DNA of 14,623 bases from Verrucomicrobiota bacterium (GCA_021413535.1 JAIOQF010000144.1:1-14623); one strand, 5' to 3'. Positions 7,921 through 13,897 are shown, counted from the first letter of the stretch. Notes: a model not told the origin generated them from the sequence alone. A program made the numbers and translations.

Positions 7921-7948
7921 CCCATTCCGACTTCTGACTTCTGATCTC
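7921..7948 (-). repeat. GAAGTC-type heptamer repeat, inverted relative to the uvrA copy
   Basis: On the minus strand the 7-base units read GAGATCA, GAAGTCA, GAAGTCG, GAATGGG. The two central units match the consensus of the repeat at 3858-3899. It sits 17 bases after the octamer block and just upstream of the aminotransferase promoter. Confidence 0.7.
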
Positions 7949-7956
7949 CCGCCGGT

Positions 7957-7984
7957 TTGACTCTTCCGGGTTCGTCTCTAAACT
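7957..7984 (+). promoter_or_regulatory. Promoter of the aminotransferase gene
   Basis: TTGACT at 7957-7962 (5 of 6 to the sigma-70 consensus), 16 bases, TAAACT at 7979-7984 (4 of 6), then 10 bases to the ATG. Transcription would start about 3-5 bases before the start codon, giving a near-leaderless message; this fits the absence of a Shine-Dalgarno sequence. It is the best-looking promoter in the window. Confidence 0.65.
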
Positions 7985-7994
7985 GCCCATCCCT

Positions 7995-9080
7995 ATGCGC
8001 GACCACGTCAAACTGTTCATTCCCGGCCCTGTTGAAGTTTCACCTGACACCTATGCCGCCATGTCTGCCCCGATGATCGGGCACCGGAGCAAAGACTTCC
8101 AAAATCTCTACGCCGACATCCAGCCGAAGCTCCAGACATTGTTTGGCACCAAGCAACAAGTCTATATCAGCACCTCGTCCGCCTGGGGCATCATGGAAGG
8201 CTCCTTGAGGAATCTCGTGAAGAAGAAAGTGCTCAACTGCTGCTGTGGCGCGTTTTCGGACAAGTGGTTTGATGTCAGCAAGCGCTGCGGCAAGGACGCT
8301 GCCGAGCTGAAGGTGGAGTGGGGCCAGCCCATCACCGCCGCACTCATTGCGGAAAAACTCGCGACCGGCGAGTTCGATGCGCTGACGCTGGTGCATAACG
8401 AAACTTCCACCGGTGTGCTCAGTCCGCTGGAGGAGATCGCCGCGTTGAAGAAGCAGTTTCCCGATGTGATGTTCATCGTGGATACCGTCTCCAGCTTCAC
8501 CACCGTGCCTGTGAACTTCGACGCGCTTGGTATTGATGTGCTGCTCACCGGCAGCCAGAAGGCCTTTGCGATGCCGCCCGGCATGGCATTATTCGCCGCC
8601 AGTGAAGCCGCCTACGCACGCGCCGCCACCATCGCGGATCGCGGCTACTACTTTGACTTCATCGAGTTCAAGAAAAATGGCGAAACCAGCATGACGCCCA
8701 GCACTCCGTGCATCGCGCTCATCAACGGGTTGCAGCATCAGTTGAACAAGTTCTTTGCTGAAGGCCTGGAGAATCGCTATGCGCGTCATGCGAAGCTTAA
8801 CGCCATGATCCACGCTTGGGTGAAAAAGCACGGCTTTGAGTTTTTTGCACCCGAGGGCTTTCGCAGCAAGGCGCTTACCTGCGTCAAAAACAACAAGGGG
8901 GACGCTTTTGATGTCGCGAACTTCGTCAGCACGCTCAAGAAGCGCCACAACCTCGCCATCGACGGCGGCTACGGCAAGATCAAGGGCAAGACCTTCCGTA
9001 TTTCCAACATGGGCGACGAGAGCGAGGCGACTATCAGCGAGTTGATCGCGGCGTTGGACGATACGATTGCTGCACTTTGA
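7995..9080 (+). CDS. Class V PLP-dependent aminotransferase (alanine/serine-glyoxylate aminotransferase family)
   Basis: A 361-residue cytoplasmic enzyme of fold type I. Family marks: LFIPGPVEVSP at the N-terminus (the substrate-loop motif of the AGT/SGAT group), STSSAWGIMEGSLRN (cofactor phosphate region, about 59-73), HNETSTGV (134-141), VDTVSSF with Asp163 that contacts the pyridine nitrogen, and TGSQKAFAMPPG with Lys189 as the likely Schiff-base lysine. The C-terminal region has KGKTFRISNMGDES, the expected place of the carboxylate-binding arginine. Length is normal and the reading frame intact. The donor and acceptor cannot be read from sequence: alanine-glyoxylate, serine-glyoxylate or a phosphoserine aminotransferase-like role are all possible. 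It stands alone, with a repeat-filled spacer upstream and a convergent gene 32 bp downstream. Confidence 0.9.
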   Translation: MRDHVKLFIPGPVEVSPDTYAAMSAPMIGHRSKDFQNLYADIQPKLQTLFGTKQQVYISTSSAWGIMEGSLRNLVKKKVLNCCCGAFSDKWFDVSKRCGKDAAELKVEWGQPITAALIAEKLATGEFDALTLVHNETSTGVLSPLEEIAALKKQFPDVMFIVDTVSSFTTVPVNFDALGIDVLLTGSQKAFAMPPGMALFAASEAAYARAATIADRGYYFDFIEFKKNGETSMTPSTPCIALINGLQHQLNKFFAEGLENRYARHAKLNAMIHAWVKKHGFEFFAPEGFRSKALTCVKNNKGDAFDVANFVSTLKKRHNLAIDGGYGKIKGKTFRISNMGDESEATISELIAALDDTIAAL

Positions 9081-9112
9081 TTGTGCAGAAATTTTTGTCG
9101 GCTGAAGGGCGG

Positions 9113-9844
9113 CTATGACACAGCCACCGCAGTCGTCAGCAACTCAGGCTGCTCGACCGCGTTTTCCATTGCAACGGGATTCGTGAGCGGGCGCGGCGTT
9201 GCGCGATAACGCGCATGTTCCGAACGGTAAAACGTCGCGGCGGATATCCAGATCAGCGGGATCACGACTCCGTAGGGGAAGACGGGCCAGAGGGTCTTGT
9301 AAAAAGCCTCGTAGGCTCCCCAGTGCAGGGAATACATCGCATACCACGAGAAGACTGCGGCCACACTCAGGCCTACGACGGTCACGGGAGCGACAAAGCC
9401 CAGGAGCTGGATCGAGTGCCTCCAGTTTTTCGGGGTGCAAACAAGCCGCTTCCAGAGAAACATTGGACGCGAGTAAACACGATTGAAGGAGGCGAACGAA
9501 GCGAAAGACCAGGCATCGCGCACATCGGGTGAATATTCATATTGCAGGGGATTTTGCAGCCAGGAGAGGCTGCAGGCACCGATCGCGAACACCGCTAGTA
9601 GATTCGCCGTCAGTAGAAAAGGCCAGCCCATGCCGAGCAACCGGACCATTGGATTGCCTTCAAAGGCGAGGTCGGGACTAAACCGATAGGTGATGGCCAC
9701 GTCTGCCACTCTGGCGAAAGCCATGAGTATCACCAAAGAGCCAATGAATGTTTTCCTCCTCGCGGAAGGCTGGAATGCAGCCTGAGCAATTTGGGGTATT
9801 ACAGAGACCTTCACTTTCAGGGGGCGGGTGTCGGATGGGTGCAT
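9113..9844 (-). CDS. Membrane protein of unknown function, four predicted helices
   Basis: I do not recognise this gene. From the ATG at 9844 it encodes 243 residues with hydrophobic segments at about 32-52, 73-95, 146-172 and 185-206, and a polar tail of about 35 residues. Between helices 1 and 2 is ADVAITYRFSPDLAFEGNPM; an Asp in helix 1 followed by a Gly-Asn-Pro motif recalls small membrane proteins of the DUF5658 type, but this is a faint resemblance. A basic region (about 122-145) follows helix 2. The frame is open upstream to an ATG at 9958. That stretch has A/T-rich third codon positions unlike the body of the gene, so I treat it as non-coding. Neither start has a ribosome-binding site. 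The gene is convergent with the aminotransferase gene and divergent from the ABC ATPase gene. Confidence 0.7.
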   Translation of the reverse strand: MHPSDTRPLKVKVSVIPQIAQAAFQPSARRKTFIGSLVILMAFARVADVAITYRFSPDLAFEGNPMVRLLGMGWPFLLTANLLAVFAIGACSLSWLQNPLQYEYSPDVRDAWSFASFASFNRVYSRPMFLWKRLVCTPKNWRHSIQLLGFVAPVTVVGLSVAAVFSWYAMYSLHWGAYEAFYKTLWPVFPYGVVIPLIWISAATFYRSEHARYRATPRPLTNPVAMENAVEQPELLTTAVAVS

Positions 9845-9971
9845 TTGCAGGTGGAAACTGTTAAAAGCGGTGGTTCGTGCCGACGATTGGCGCAATGCGG
9901 TTAGAATTACAAGAAATACCGCGCAATGTCGAGATAATTCGCAAATTTGAGCAGTCATTTTTGATTATTAT

Positions 9972-10004
9972 GTCGGTCGAGGGGCGCCGACGTTCTCAGG
10001 AACG
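9972..10004. other. Two adjacent small hairpins in a divergent intergenic region
   Basis: GTCGG/CCGAC (9972-9976 with 9987-9991, loop of 10) is followed, sharing one base, by CGTTC/GAACG (9991-9995 with 10000-10004, loop TCAG). They lie in the 213-bp region between the membrane protein and ABC ATPase genes. No T-run follows either. The pair could be an operator or leader structure, or chance. Confidence 0.3.
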
Positions 10005-10021
10005 AATTGGCTCCAGGCTGC

Positions 10022-10049
10022 TTGCGACGGACGTGTCGCGCGATAACCT
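10022..10049 (+). promoter_or_regulatory. Candidate promoter of the ABC ATPase gene
   Basis: TTGCGA at 10022-10027, 16 bases, TAACCT at 10044-10049, then 8 bases to the ATG at 10058. The same -10 hexamer and nearly the same -35 occur before tRNA-Asp. It supports the ATG at 10058 over the TTG at 10007, which lies upstream of this promoter. Confidence 0.5.
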
Positions 10050-10057
10050 CCGGCAAA

Positions 10058-10867
10058 ATGACAAATCCGCGTGCAGCTTCAGATCCCCCAGTCCTCTCAG
10101 TCGAGAGCCTCCGTTTCGAACGCGGATCGCGTCATATCCTCGACAACATCAACTGGCAGGTGAGGGCAGGGGAGCACTGGGTGATCCTCGGTCCAAATGG
10201 CTGCGGCAAGACCTCGTTGATCAATCTGCTCACCGGCTACGATATGGCCACGGCGGGCGACATCCGCGTGGGCGATGCGACGTTCGGCGAGGCTGACTGG
10301 CGCGAGGTGCGCAAGCGCATCGGACTTGTCGGCAGCACGCTGACATTTTATTTGGAACCCAACGAGCCGGTGATTGATGCCGTCGTCAGCGGACGCGAGG
10401 CGATGATCAATCTCATCGGTGATGTAAAGCCTGCGCTGGATAAGGAAGCCCGGGCGCTGCTGAAGCAGTTCGGTTGCGGTCATCTCGTGGAATCGCGCTG
10501 GGGCGTGCTTTCGCAGGGCGAGCGACAGAAGATTTTAATCTGTCGCGCCATGATGGCGAAGTTTCAGGTGCTCATTCTTGATGAACCCTGCGCCGGACTT
10601 GATCCCGTCGCGCGCGAGCATTTTCTGACCTGGCTGCAAAAACTTGCCACACGCAAGGACGCGCCATCGCTGGTGCTGGTGACGCATCACGTCGAGGAGA
10701 TTCTGGCCTGCTTCAATCGCGTGCTGTTGATGAAGGAGGGAAAAGTCCTGGCTGCTGGAGAAACGGTCAAGGTATTGACGAGCGCGAATCTAAGCGAAGC
10801 CTATGGGGCGAAGTTGAAGCTGGAGAGCAGCCGCGAACGCTATCGGTTGCAATTGCAGTCTGTGTAG
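10058..10867 (+). CDS. Orphan ABC-type ATPase, ModF/YlmA-like
   Basis: A 269-residue nucleotide-binding subunit. Walker A GPNGCGKT (45-52), ABC signature LSQGERQ (151-157), Walker B VLILDEP (171-177) and H-loop His210 (VTHH) are all present, so ATP hydrolysis is expected. Where other ABC subunits carry the Q-loop glutamine, the sequence reads IGLVGSTLTFYL with no glutamine. This, with GEHWVILGPNGCGKT and AVVSGREAMINL, recalls the ModF/YlmA/PhrA-like ATPase group (COG1119), whose transport role is uncertain. No permease or binding-protein gene is adjacent, so the partner and substrate are unknown; a non-transport role is possible. The ATG at 10058 fits the family N-terminus (PVLSVESLRFERG). 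The gene ends inside a long inverted repeat at 10867. Confidence 0.85.
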   Translation: MTNPRAASDPPVLSVESLRFERGSRHILDNINWQVRAGEHWVILGPNGCGKTSLINLLTGYDMATAGDIRVGDATFGEADWREVRKRIGLVGSTLTFYLEPNEPVIDAVVSGREAMINLIGDVKPALDKEARALLKQFGCGHLVESRWGVLSQGERQKILICRAMMAKFQVLILDEPCAGLDPVAREHFLTWLQKLATRKDAPSLVLVTHHVEEILACFNRVLLMKEGKVLAAGETVKVLTSANLSEAYGAKLKLESSRERYRLQLQSV

Positions 10868-10949
10868 CAGCCGAGGTAACGAGGATCTAACTTTTCCCGG
10901 CGGAGTAAGCCAAGAACATCTAAACTTAGAGCCTCGTCTCATCGGCTGC
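10867..10949. other. Long interrupted inverted repeat between convergent genes (possible bidirectional terminator)
   Basis: The left arm 10867-10890 pairs with the right arm 10926-10949 in three blocks: GCAGCCGA/TCGGCTGC, then a symmetric 5x5 internal loop, CGAGG/CCTCG, one A-G mismatch, and TCTAA/TTAGA. The loop is 35 bases. It starts at the last base of the ABC ATPase stop codon and ends 4 bases before the manA stop. There is no T-run directly after either arm, so it is not a textbook intrinsic terminator. It may stop convergent transcription or be a small mobile or structural repeat. Confidence 0.55.
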
Positions 10950-10953
10950 CACT

Positions 10954-11811
10954 TCACGAGGGAAGTTTGATCTCCAGCCACTCCAGATCATTTTCTAACG
11001 CTGTGAGTGGCCAGATCATGTGTTCTGCTGGCAGAATCATAAATTCTCCGGCGCGCACGTCTTCTCCAGCTAGAACGCCATGACCGCGCTGCACCATGCG
11101 GCCATCGGTGGCGGGTGTTTGCATGGCTGGTGCAAAATCATCGAAATCGATGCAGGCGAGCGATTCGGCCACATGCAGCGCGCGCGGCTTGCCATCGAGT
11201 CCGACCCGGTTCCAGTCGAACACGCGATAAGTGGTGTCGCTATTTTGCTGGATCTCGTAAACGAGCAGTCCGGCGCCGAGCGCGTGAAGGCGCCCGGACT
11301 CGACCAGCATGAATTCTCCTGGGTGCGGAGTGATGCTGTGAACGAGATCGGCCACGGTGCCGTCATTGAGCGCGGCGGCAAATCTCTCTCGCGTCGCGCC
11401 CTGGCGCAGTCCGGCATAAATCTGAGCCCTGCGATCTGCCTTCACGACGAACCACATCTCGGTTTTTGGTTCTCCGCCGAGTGTGGACGCGATCGCCGCA
11501 GGCGGATGAACTTGGAGCGAGAGCACATCGCTGCAATCCAGAATCTTCAGCAAGATCGGAAAATGTTTCGCGGGATGGTCACGATGTTTTTCCCCGAAAA
11601 CCGCAGCACGATGCTTCGTCCAGAGTTGGTGCAGCGACTTTCCTGCCAGTGGACCATCGGCGACGATGCTCTGGGCTTCGGGCCGGTCACAGAGTTCCCA
11701 GCTTTCGCCGTAGGGTTGGTCATCGGGCAGCTTGCGACCGAAAACGGTTTCCAGTTGGCGACCGCCCCAGACGCGGGTTTGATAAATCGGTTGGAAGCGG
11801 AGGGGGCGCAT
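10954..11811 (-). CDS. manA: Type I mannose-6-phosphate isomerase (zinc cupin)
   Basis: Interconverts mannose 6-phosphate and fructose 6-phosphate in the cytoplasm, feeding mannose into glycolysis or supplying GDP-mannose for polysaccharides. It has 285 residues from the ATG at 11811. Family marks: RPLRFQPIYQTRVWGG at the start, PYGESWELCDRP (about 33-44), zinc ligands Gln100 and His102 in LSLQVHPP, Glu118 in KTEMWFVV, His176 in GRLHALG, and QQNSDTTYRVFDWNR (about 188-202). It is the short bacterial form, like Bacillus ManA (about 315 residues), with a reduced second cupin lobe. An in-frame ATG at 11829 would add six residues, but it lies inside the candidate -10 element. The gene stands alone, behind a terminator and its own promoter. 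Confidence 0.92.
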   Translation of the reverse strand: MRPLRFQPIYQTRVWGGRQLETVFGRKLPDDQPYGESWELCDRPEAQSIVADGPLAGKSLHQLWTKHRAAVFGEKHRDHPAKHFPILLKILDCSDVLSLQVHPPAAIASTLGGEPKTEMWFVVKADRRAQIYAGLRQGATRERFAAALNDGTVADLVHSITPHPGEFMLVESGRLHALGAGLLVYEIQQNSDTTYRVFDWNRVGLDGKPRALHVAESLACIDFDDFAPAMQTPATDGRMVQRGHGVLAGEDVRAGEFMILPAEHMIWPLTALENDLEWLEIKLPS

Positions 11812-11824
11812 AGCGTATTGATGA

Positions 11825-11852
11825 ATCATGCCCGCCAGGACTTCTCACGCAA
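11825..11852 (-). promoter_or_regulatory. Candidate manA promoter
   Basis: On the minus strand: TTGCGT (11852-11847), 16 bases, CATGAT (11830-11825), then 13 bases to the ATG at 11811. It begins directly after the terminator hairpin of the upstream alkyltransferase gene. It argues against the ATG at 11829, which is part of the -10 hexamer. Confidence 0.45.
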
Positions 11853-11856
11853 CCAA

Positions 11857-11890
11857 AAGCGGCTCATGAGGAGGGCCGCATGAGCCGCTT
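11857..11890 (-). terminator. Terminator hairpin after the alkyltransferase gene
   Basis: A perfect 12-bp inverted repeat, AAGCGGCTCATG (11857-11868) and CATGAGCCGCTT (11879-11890), with a 10-base loop. On the minus strand the stem begins at the final base of the alkyltransferase stop codon and runs into TTTTGGTT, a T-rich tail. This fits an intrinsic terminator and separates that gene from manA. Confidence 0.8.
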
Positions 11891-12219
11891 CAGAAATGAT
11901 GCACGCGATCAAGATCGGCCAGTTTTCCATTGACGAAGCGCACGCCTTCCTCACCGAGCAGCTTCAGCTTGCGTTTGATCTCCGCACCGTCGCGTTGGCC
12001 GAAAAATCCACCGATGGTCAGGCTGGAGGCGATGACGCGATGGCAGGGGACTTTGGGTGCGAAAGGGTTTCTTCGGAGCGCCTGACCAACGGCCTGGCTT
12101 GATTCGCATTGGATGGATTTTCCGATGAGGCGGTAAGTGCTGACCTTGCCACGCGGGATGCGACGAGTGGCGGCGTAAACTTTTTCCTCGAATGGGGTGG
12201 GCGGGCGCTCGTTTTTCAT
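11890..12219 (-). CDS. Minimal O6-alkylguanine-DNA alkyltransferase (MGMT family)
   Basis: A 109-residue single-domain protein that corresponds to the DNA-binding/active-site domain of Ogt/MGMT and lacks the usual N-terminal domain. The active-site motif is PCHRVI with Cys59, so it should accept alkyl groups, unlike alkyltransferase-like (ATL) proteins where this Cys is replaced, often by Trp. Upstream are KVSTYRLIGKSI and the recognition helix SSQAVGQALRRNPF, with an arginine where the nucleotide-flipping 'finger' is expected (about 49-50). GGFFGQRDGAEIKRKLKLLGEEGV closes the domain. The frame stays open into the tRNA gene. The ATG at 12219 is chosen because GGAG ends 9 bases before it (12233-12229 on the minus strand); an ATG at 12225 is possible. 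The gene begins 24 bp after the tRNA CCA end and terminates at the hairpin at 11857-11890. Confidence 0.88.
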   Translation of the reverse strand: MKNERPPTPFEEKVYAATRRIPRGKVSTYRLIGKSIQCESSQAVGQALRRNPFAPKVPCHRVIASSLTIGGFFGQRDGAEIKRKLKLLGEEGVRFVNGKLADLDRVHHF

Positions 12220-12243
12220 CGGCATGATCTCCGCAGAGTGGCC

Positions 12244-12320
12244 TGGCGGAACCGACGGGGCTCGAACCCGCAACCTCCGCCGTGACAGGGCGGCGCTCTA
12301 ACCAATTGAGCTACAGCTCC
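12244..12320 (-). tRNA. tRNA-Asp: tRNA-Asp (anticodon GUC), CCA encoded
   Basis: On the minus strand the acceptor arm GGAGCTG pairs with CGGTTCC (with G-U pairs), the D stem is GCTC/GAGC with loop AATTGGTTA, the anticodon stem is CCGCC/GGCGG with the 7-base loop CTGTCAC (GTC at positions 34-36), and the T arm is GCGGG/CCCGT with loop TTCGAGC. The discriminator is G and CCA is encoded (12246-12244). All conserved positions fit tRNA-Asp. The alkyltransferase gene follows on the same strand. Confidence 0.96.
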
Positions 12321-12354
12321 AGACCAAATCCTTCGCTTGCGCGAGGGGACTGTG

Positions 12355-12382
12355 AGGTTAGCGGGTTTTGCCAGGCGCGCAA
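12355..12382 (-). promoter_or_regulatory. Candidate tRNA-Asp promoter
   Basis: On the minus strand: TTGCGC (12382-12377), 16 bases, TAACCT (12360-12355). The tRNA 5' end lies 34 bases downstream, with a small GCAA-loop hairpin (12346-12330) between. The -10 hexamer is identical to that of the ABC ATPase gene. It could also drive the downstream alkyltransferase gene. Confidence 0.5.
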
Positions 12383-12388
12383 ATGTTT

Positions 12389-13021
12389 TTAGCCATCGAC
12401 ACTGACTTTGATCTGATCAAAATCCACCGGCGTGCCTGCGTAAGGCGTCGCCCAGATCGAACTCTGCCCACGCGGGGGCGGACTGGTGATTCCGTGAGTA
12501 ATTTGCGCCGCAGCTGGTTCTGGAGTGCCGTCGGTCCAAACCTTGCCGGTGACAATCCACTGGCCGGCACTCACCGGAGTGAAGGCGAGGCGAAGCTGCA
12601 CGGCGGTTTCATTCTTCCAAGCAAAGGGCACAGCGGTGATCACTTCGTCGCCCTTCATGAGTTGCATCTGCATCCGGGCAGGCACGACGAAAAGTCGGAA
12701 GCCAGTCTGGCCATGCACGCCGATGCCGAACCTGGGAAATGAACGGCCTGCTTTGCTGGCAAAAACTCGCGCTGCGATTTTTGCTGCACCGTTGGCGGCG
12801 GGTCCGAGCACCGCACCGGCGTCGACTTCGGGTTTGTCGCCGCTGATTTCGATCACTTTCCTGCCCTGGCGAACTTTTATTTGGATGGTGCCGTCGATGA
12901 CGAAAATTTCCTGCGGCGAATTACCCTCGGGAAATTTTTCCAGTTCAATTTCCTGCTGCTTGAGTTCGCCGCCCGAGGCGAAGGAAGCGGTGAGAAACAG
13001 AAACGCGATCAGCAGCTTCAT
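12389..13021 (-). CDS. Small exported protein, probable beta-sandwich, function unknown
   Basis: I do not recognise the family. From the ATG at 13021 it has 210 residues. MKLLIAFLFLTASFASGG is a typical Sec signal peptide with cleavage near residue 16-18, so the protein is exported. The rest is rich in alternating polar and hydrophobic strands (for example GRKVIEISG, FGIGVHGQTGFRLFVVPAR, AVQLRLAFTPVSAGQWIVTG) and ends with a short strand, VDFDQIKVSV. This pattern recalls LamG/concanavalin-like jelly rolls with a terminal 'FDxhxV' strand, but the fold is inferred. No catalytic motif is evident. An upstream start at 13075 would overlap the aldolase gene and spoil the signal peptide. A weak GGAAG lies just before the ATG. 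The gap to the aldolase gene is 46 bp on the same strand, so they are probably co-transcribed. Confidence 0.75.
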   Translation of the reverse strand: MKLLIAFLFLTASFASGGELKQQEIELEKFPEGNSPQEIFVIDGTIQIKVRQGRKVIEISGDKPEVDAGAVLGPAANGAAKIAARVFASKAGRSFPRFGIGVHGQTGFRLFVVPARMQMQLMKGDEVITAVPFAWKNETAVQLRLAFTPVSAGQWIVTGKVWTDGTPEPAAAQITHGITSPPPRGQSSIWATPYAGTPVDFDQIKVSVDG

Positions 13022-13067
13022 CACTTCCAGTAGTTGTGATTCGACGCCCGATCTGGGCGCGAGGGAT

Positions 13068-13859
13068 TCAGACAATTTCCTTCATCAGCGTCAGCGCCTC
13101 TTCGACGCGGGCGCTTTCGTGAACGATGGCCGCGAGACTGCGGGCGATGGCAACGGGGTTCTGGTGCTGCCACACATTGCGCCCGATGGCGATGCCTGCG
13201 GCACCGGCTTCCATCGCGTCGCGCACCATGCAGAGGAGGTCGAGATCATTGCCCATGGCTGCACCACCGAGCACGATGACCGGCACGTAGCACGATTCGA
13301 CGATGCGTTTGAAATCCTTGACCGTTCCGTTGGTGGGATAGGCGGTCTTGACCACATCCGCACCGAGTTCAGCGGCCAAGCGGACAGCAAACCCGATGTT
13401 CTCGACAGTATATTTTTCTTTCTGCCCGAGCCCGAACGGCAGGCTTTCCACAATCACCGGGATGTCGATGTCCATGCTTTCGCGGATCAGATCGGCGCAG
13501 GACTGAATGGACGAGTCTTCGTTCTCTGCCATTGGAAAGAGCATGGTCATCGCGCCAGTTGCGCCGACCATCTCCGCCTCGGATAATCCGTAGACGGGAA
13601 TGCTGCCAGCACCGCGACCGGTGGTGCGGCCATTGTAGACGTCGGTGCGCAGGCAGATGCCCTTGCCCGTAAGCAAATCACCGGTGCGCAGTGCGAGACC
13701 GAGATTGATGACGTAGCCATCCACGAATGGGTTCAACTGCTCGATGAGCGCGAAGGGATTTTCCAAGCCGGGCACGGGCACTGCGACTCCGTGGTCAATC
13801 GGAAGGATGACGGTCTTGCCGTCGCGGAAAAAAGTATCGAGGTTTTCCTGTCGATTCAT
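13068..13859 (-). CDS. DhnA/DeoC-type class I aldolase (fructose-bisphosphate aldolase/LsrF family)
   Basis: A 263-residue TIM-barrel aldolase of the archaeal-type class I family. Visible marks: VILPIDHGVAVP near the N-terminus (Asp22 of the DHG motif), RGAGSIPVYG, VESLPFGLG, the likely Schiff-base lysine Lys171 in ADVVKTAYPTNG, and two phosphate-binding glycine motifs, VLGGAAM (about 195-201) and GIAIGRNVWQ (about 222-231). It ends with NPVAIARSLAAIVHE as in LsrF and FbaB. Members include class I fructose-bisphosphate aldolase, the autoinducer-2 enzyme LsrF and the aminodideoxyheptulosonate synthase of archaeal aromatic synthesis; sequence alone does not choose. Fructose-bisphosphate aldolase is a reasonable default. 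The ATG at 13859 is preferred to a GTG at 13871. It lies upstream of the small exported protein gene and divergent from the epimerase gene, 122 bp apart. Confidence 0.85.
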   Translation of the reverse strand: MNRQENLDTFFRDGKTVILPIDHGVAVPVPGLENPFALIEQLNPFVDGYVINLGLALRTGDLLTGKGICLRTDVYNGRTTGRGAGSIPVYGLSEAEMVGATGAMTMLFPMAENEDSSIQSCADLIRESMDIDIPVIVESLPFGLGQKEKYTVENIGFAVRLAAELGADVVKTAYPTNGTVKDFKRIVESCYVPVIVLGGAAMGNDLDLLCMVRDAMEAGAAGIAIGRNVWQHQNPVAIARSLAAIVHESARVEEALTLMKEIV

Positions 13860-13869
13860 GGGGCGGGAC

Positions 13870-13897
13870 ACATGGCGCTGACAGGGGGAAATGTCCA
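13870..13897 (-). promoter_or_regulatory. Weak candidate aldolase promoter
   Basis: On the minus strand: TGGACA (5 of 6 to TTGACA) at 13897-13892, then CCATGT at 13875-13870 with 16 bases between, about 10 bases before the ATG at 13859. The -10 element is poor. It is given only because its spacing and placement match the other genes. Confidence 0.25.

Noticed and set aside
7873..7948. Possible CRISPR-like array in the repeat spacer
   Set aside because: Units are 7-8 bases with no spacers between them; this is simple tandem repetition.
9081..9112. Terminator between the aminotransferase and membrane protein genes
   Set aside because: Only a 4-bp GGCT/AGCC stem is nearby, which is too weak to call.
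9845..9958. Longer start (ATG 9958) for the membrane protein
   Set aside because: Third codon positions there are A/T-rich, unlike the gene body, and the peptide looks non-coding. A CATAAT box 8 bases upstream keeps it possible.
10007..10057. TTG start for the ABC ATPase gene
   Set aside because: It lies upstream of the candidate promoter at 10022-10049, and the added residues do not fit the family; the ATG at 10058 does.
11812..11829. Upstream ATG for manA
   Set aside because: It is part of the candidate -10 hexamer, and the family begins with the MRPLRF-type sequence at 11811.
12220..12273. Upstream GTG/ATG extension of the alkyltransferase frame
   Set aside because: It runs into the tRNA-Asp gene, and the added residues are tRNA-derived.
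12330..12346. GCAA-loop hairpin between the tRNA promoter and tRNA 5' end
   Set aside because: Short, bulged stem in a leader that will be removed by RNase P; no function can be supported.
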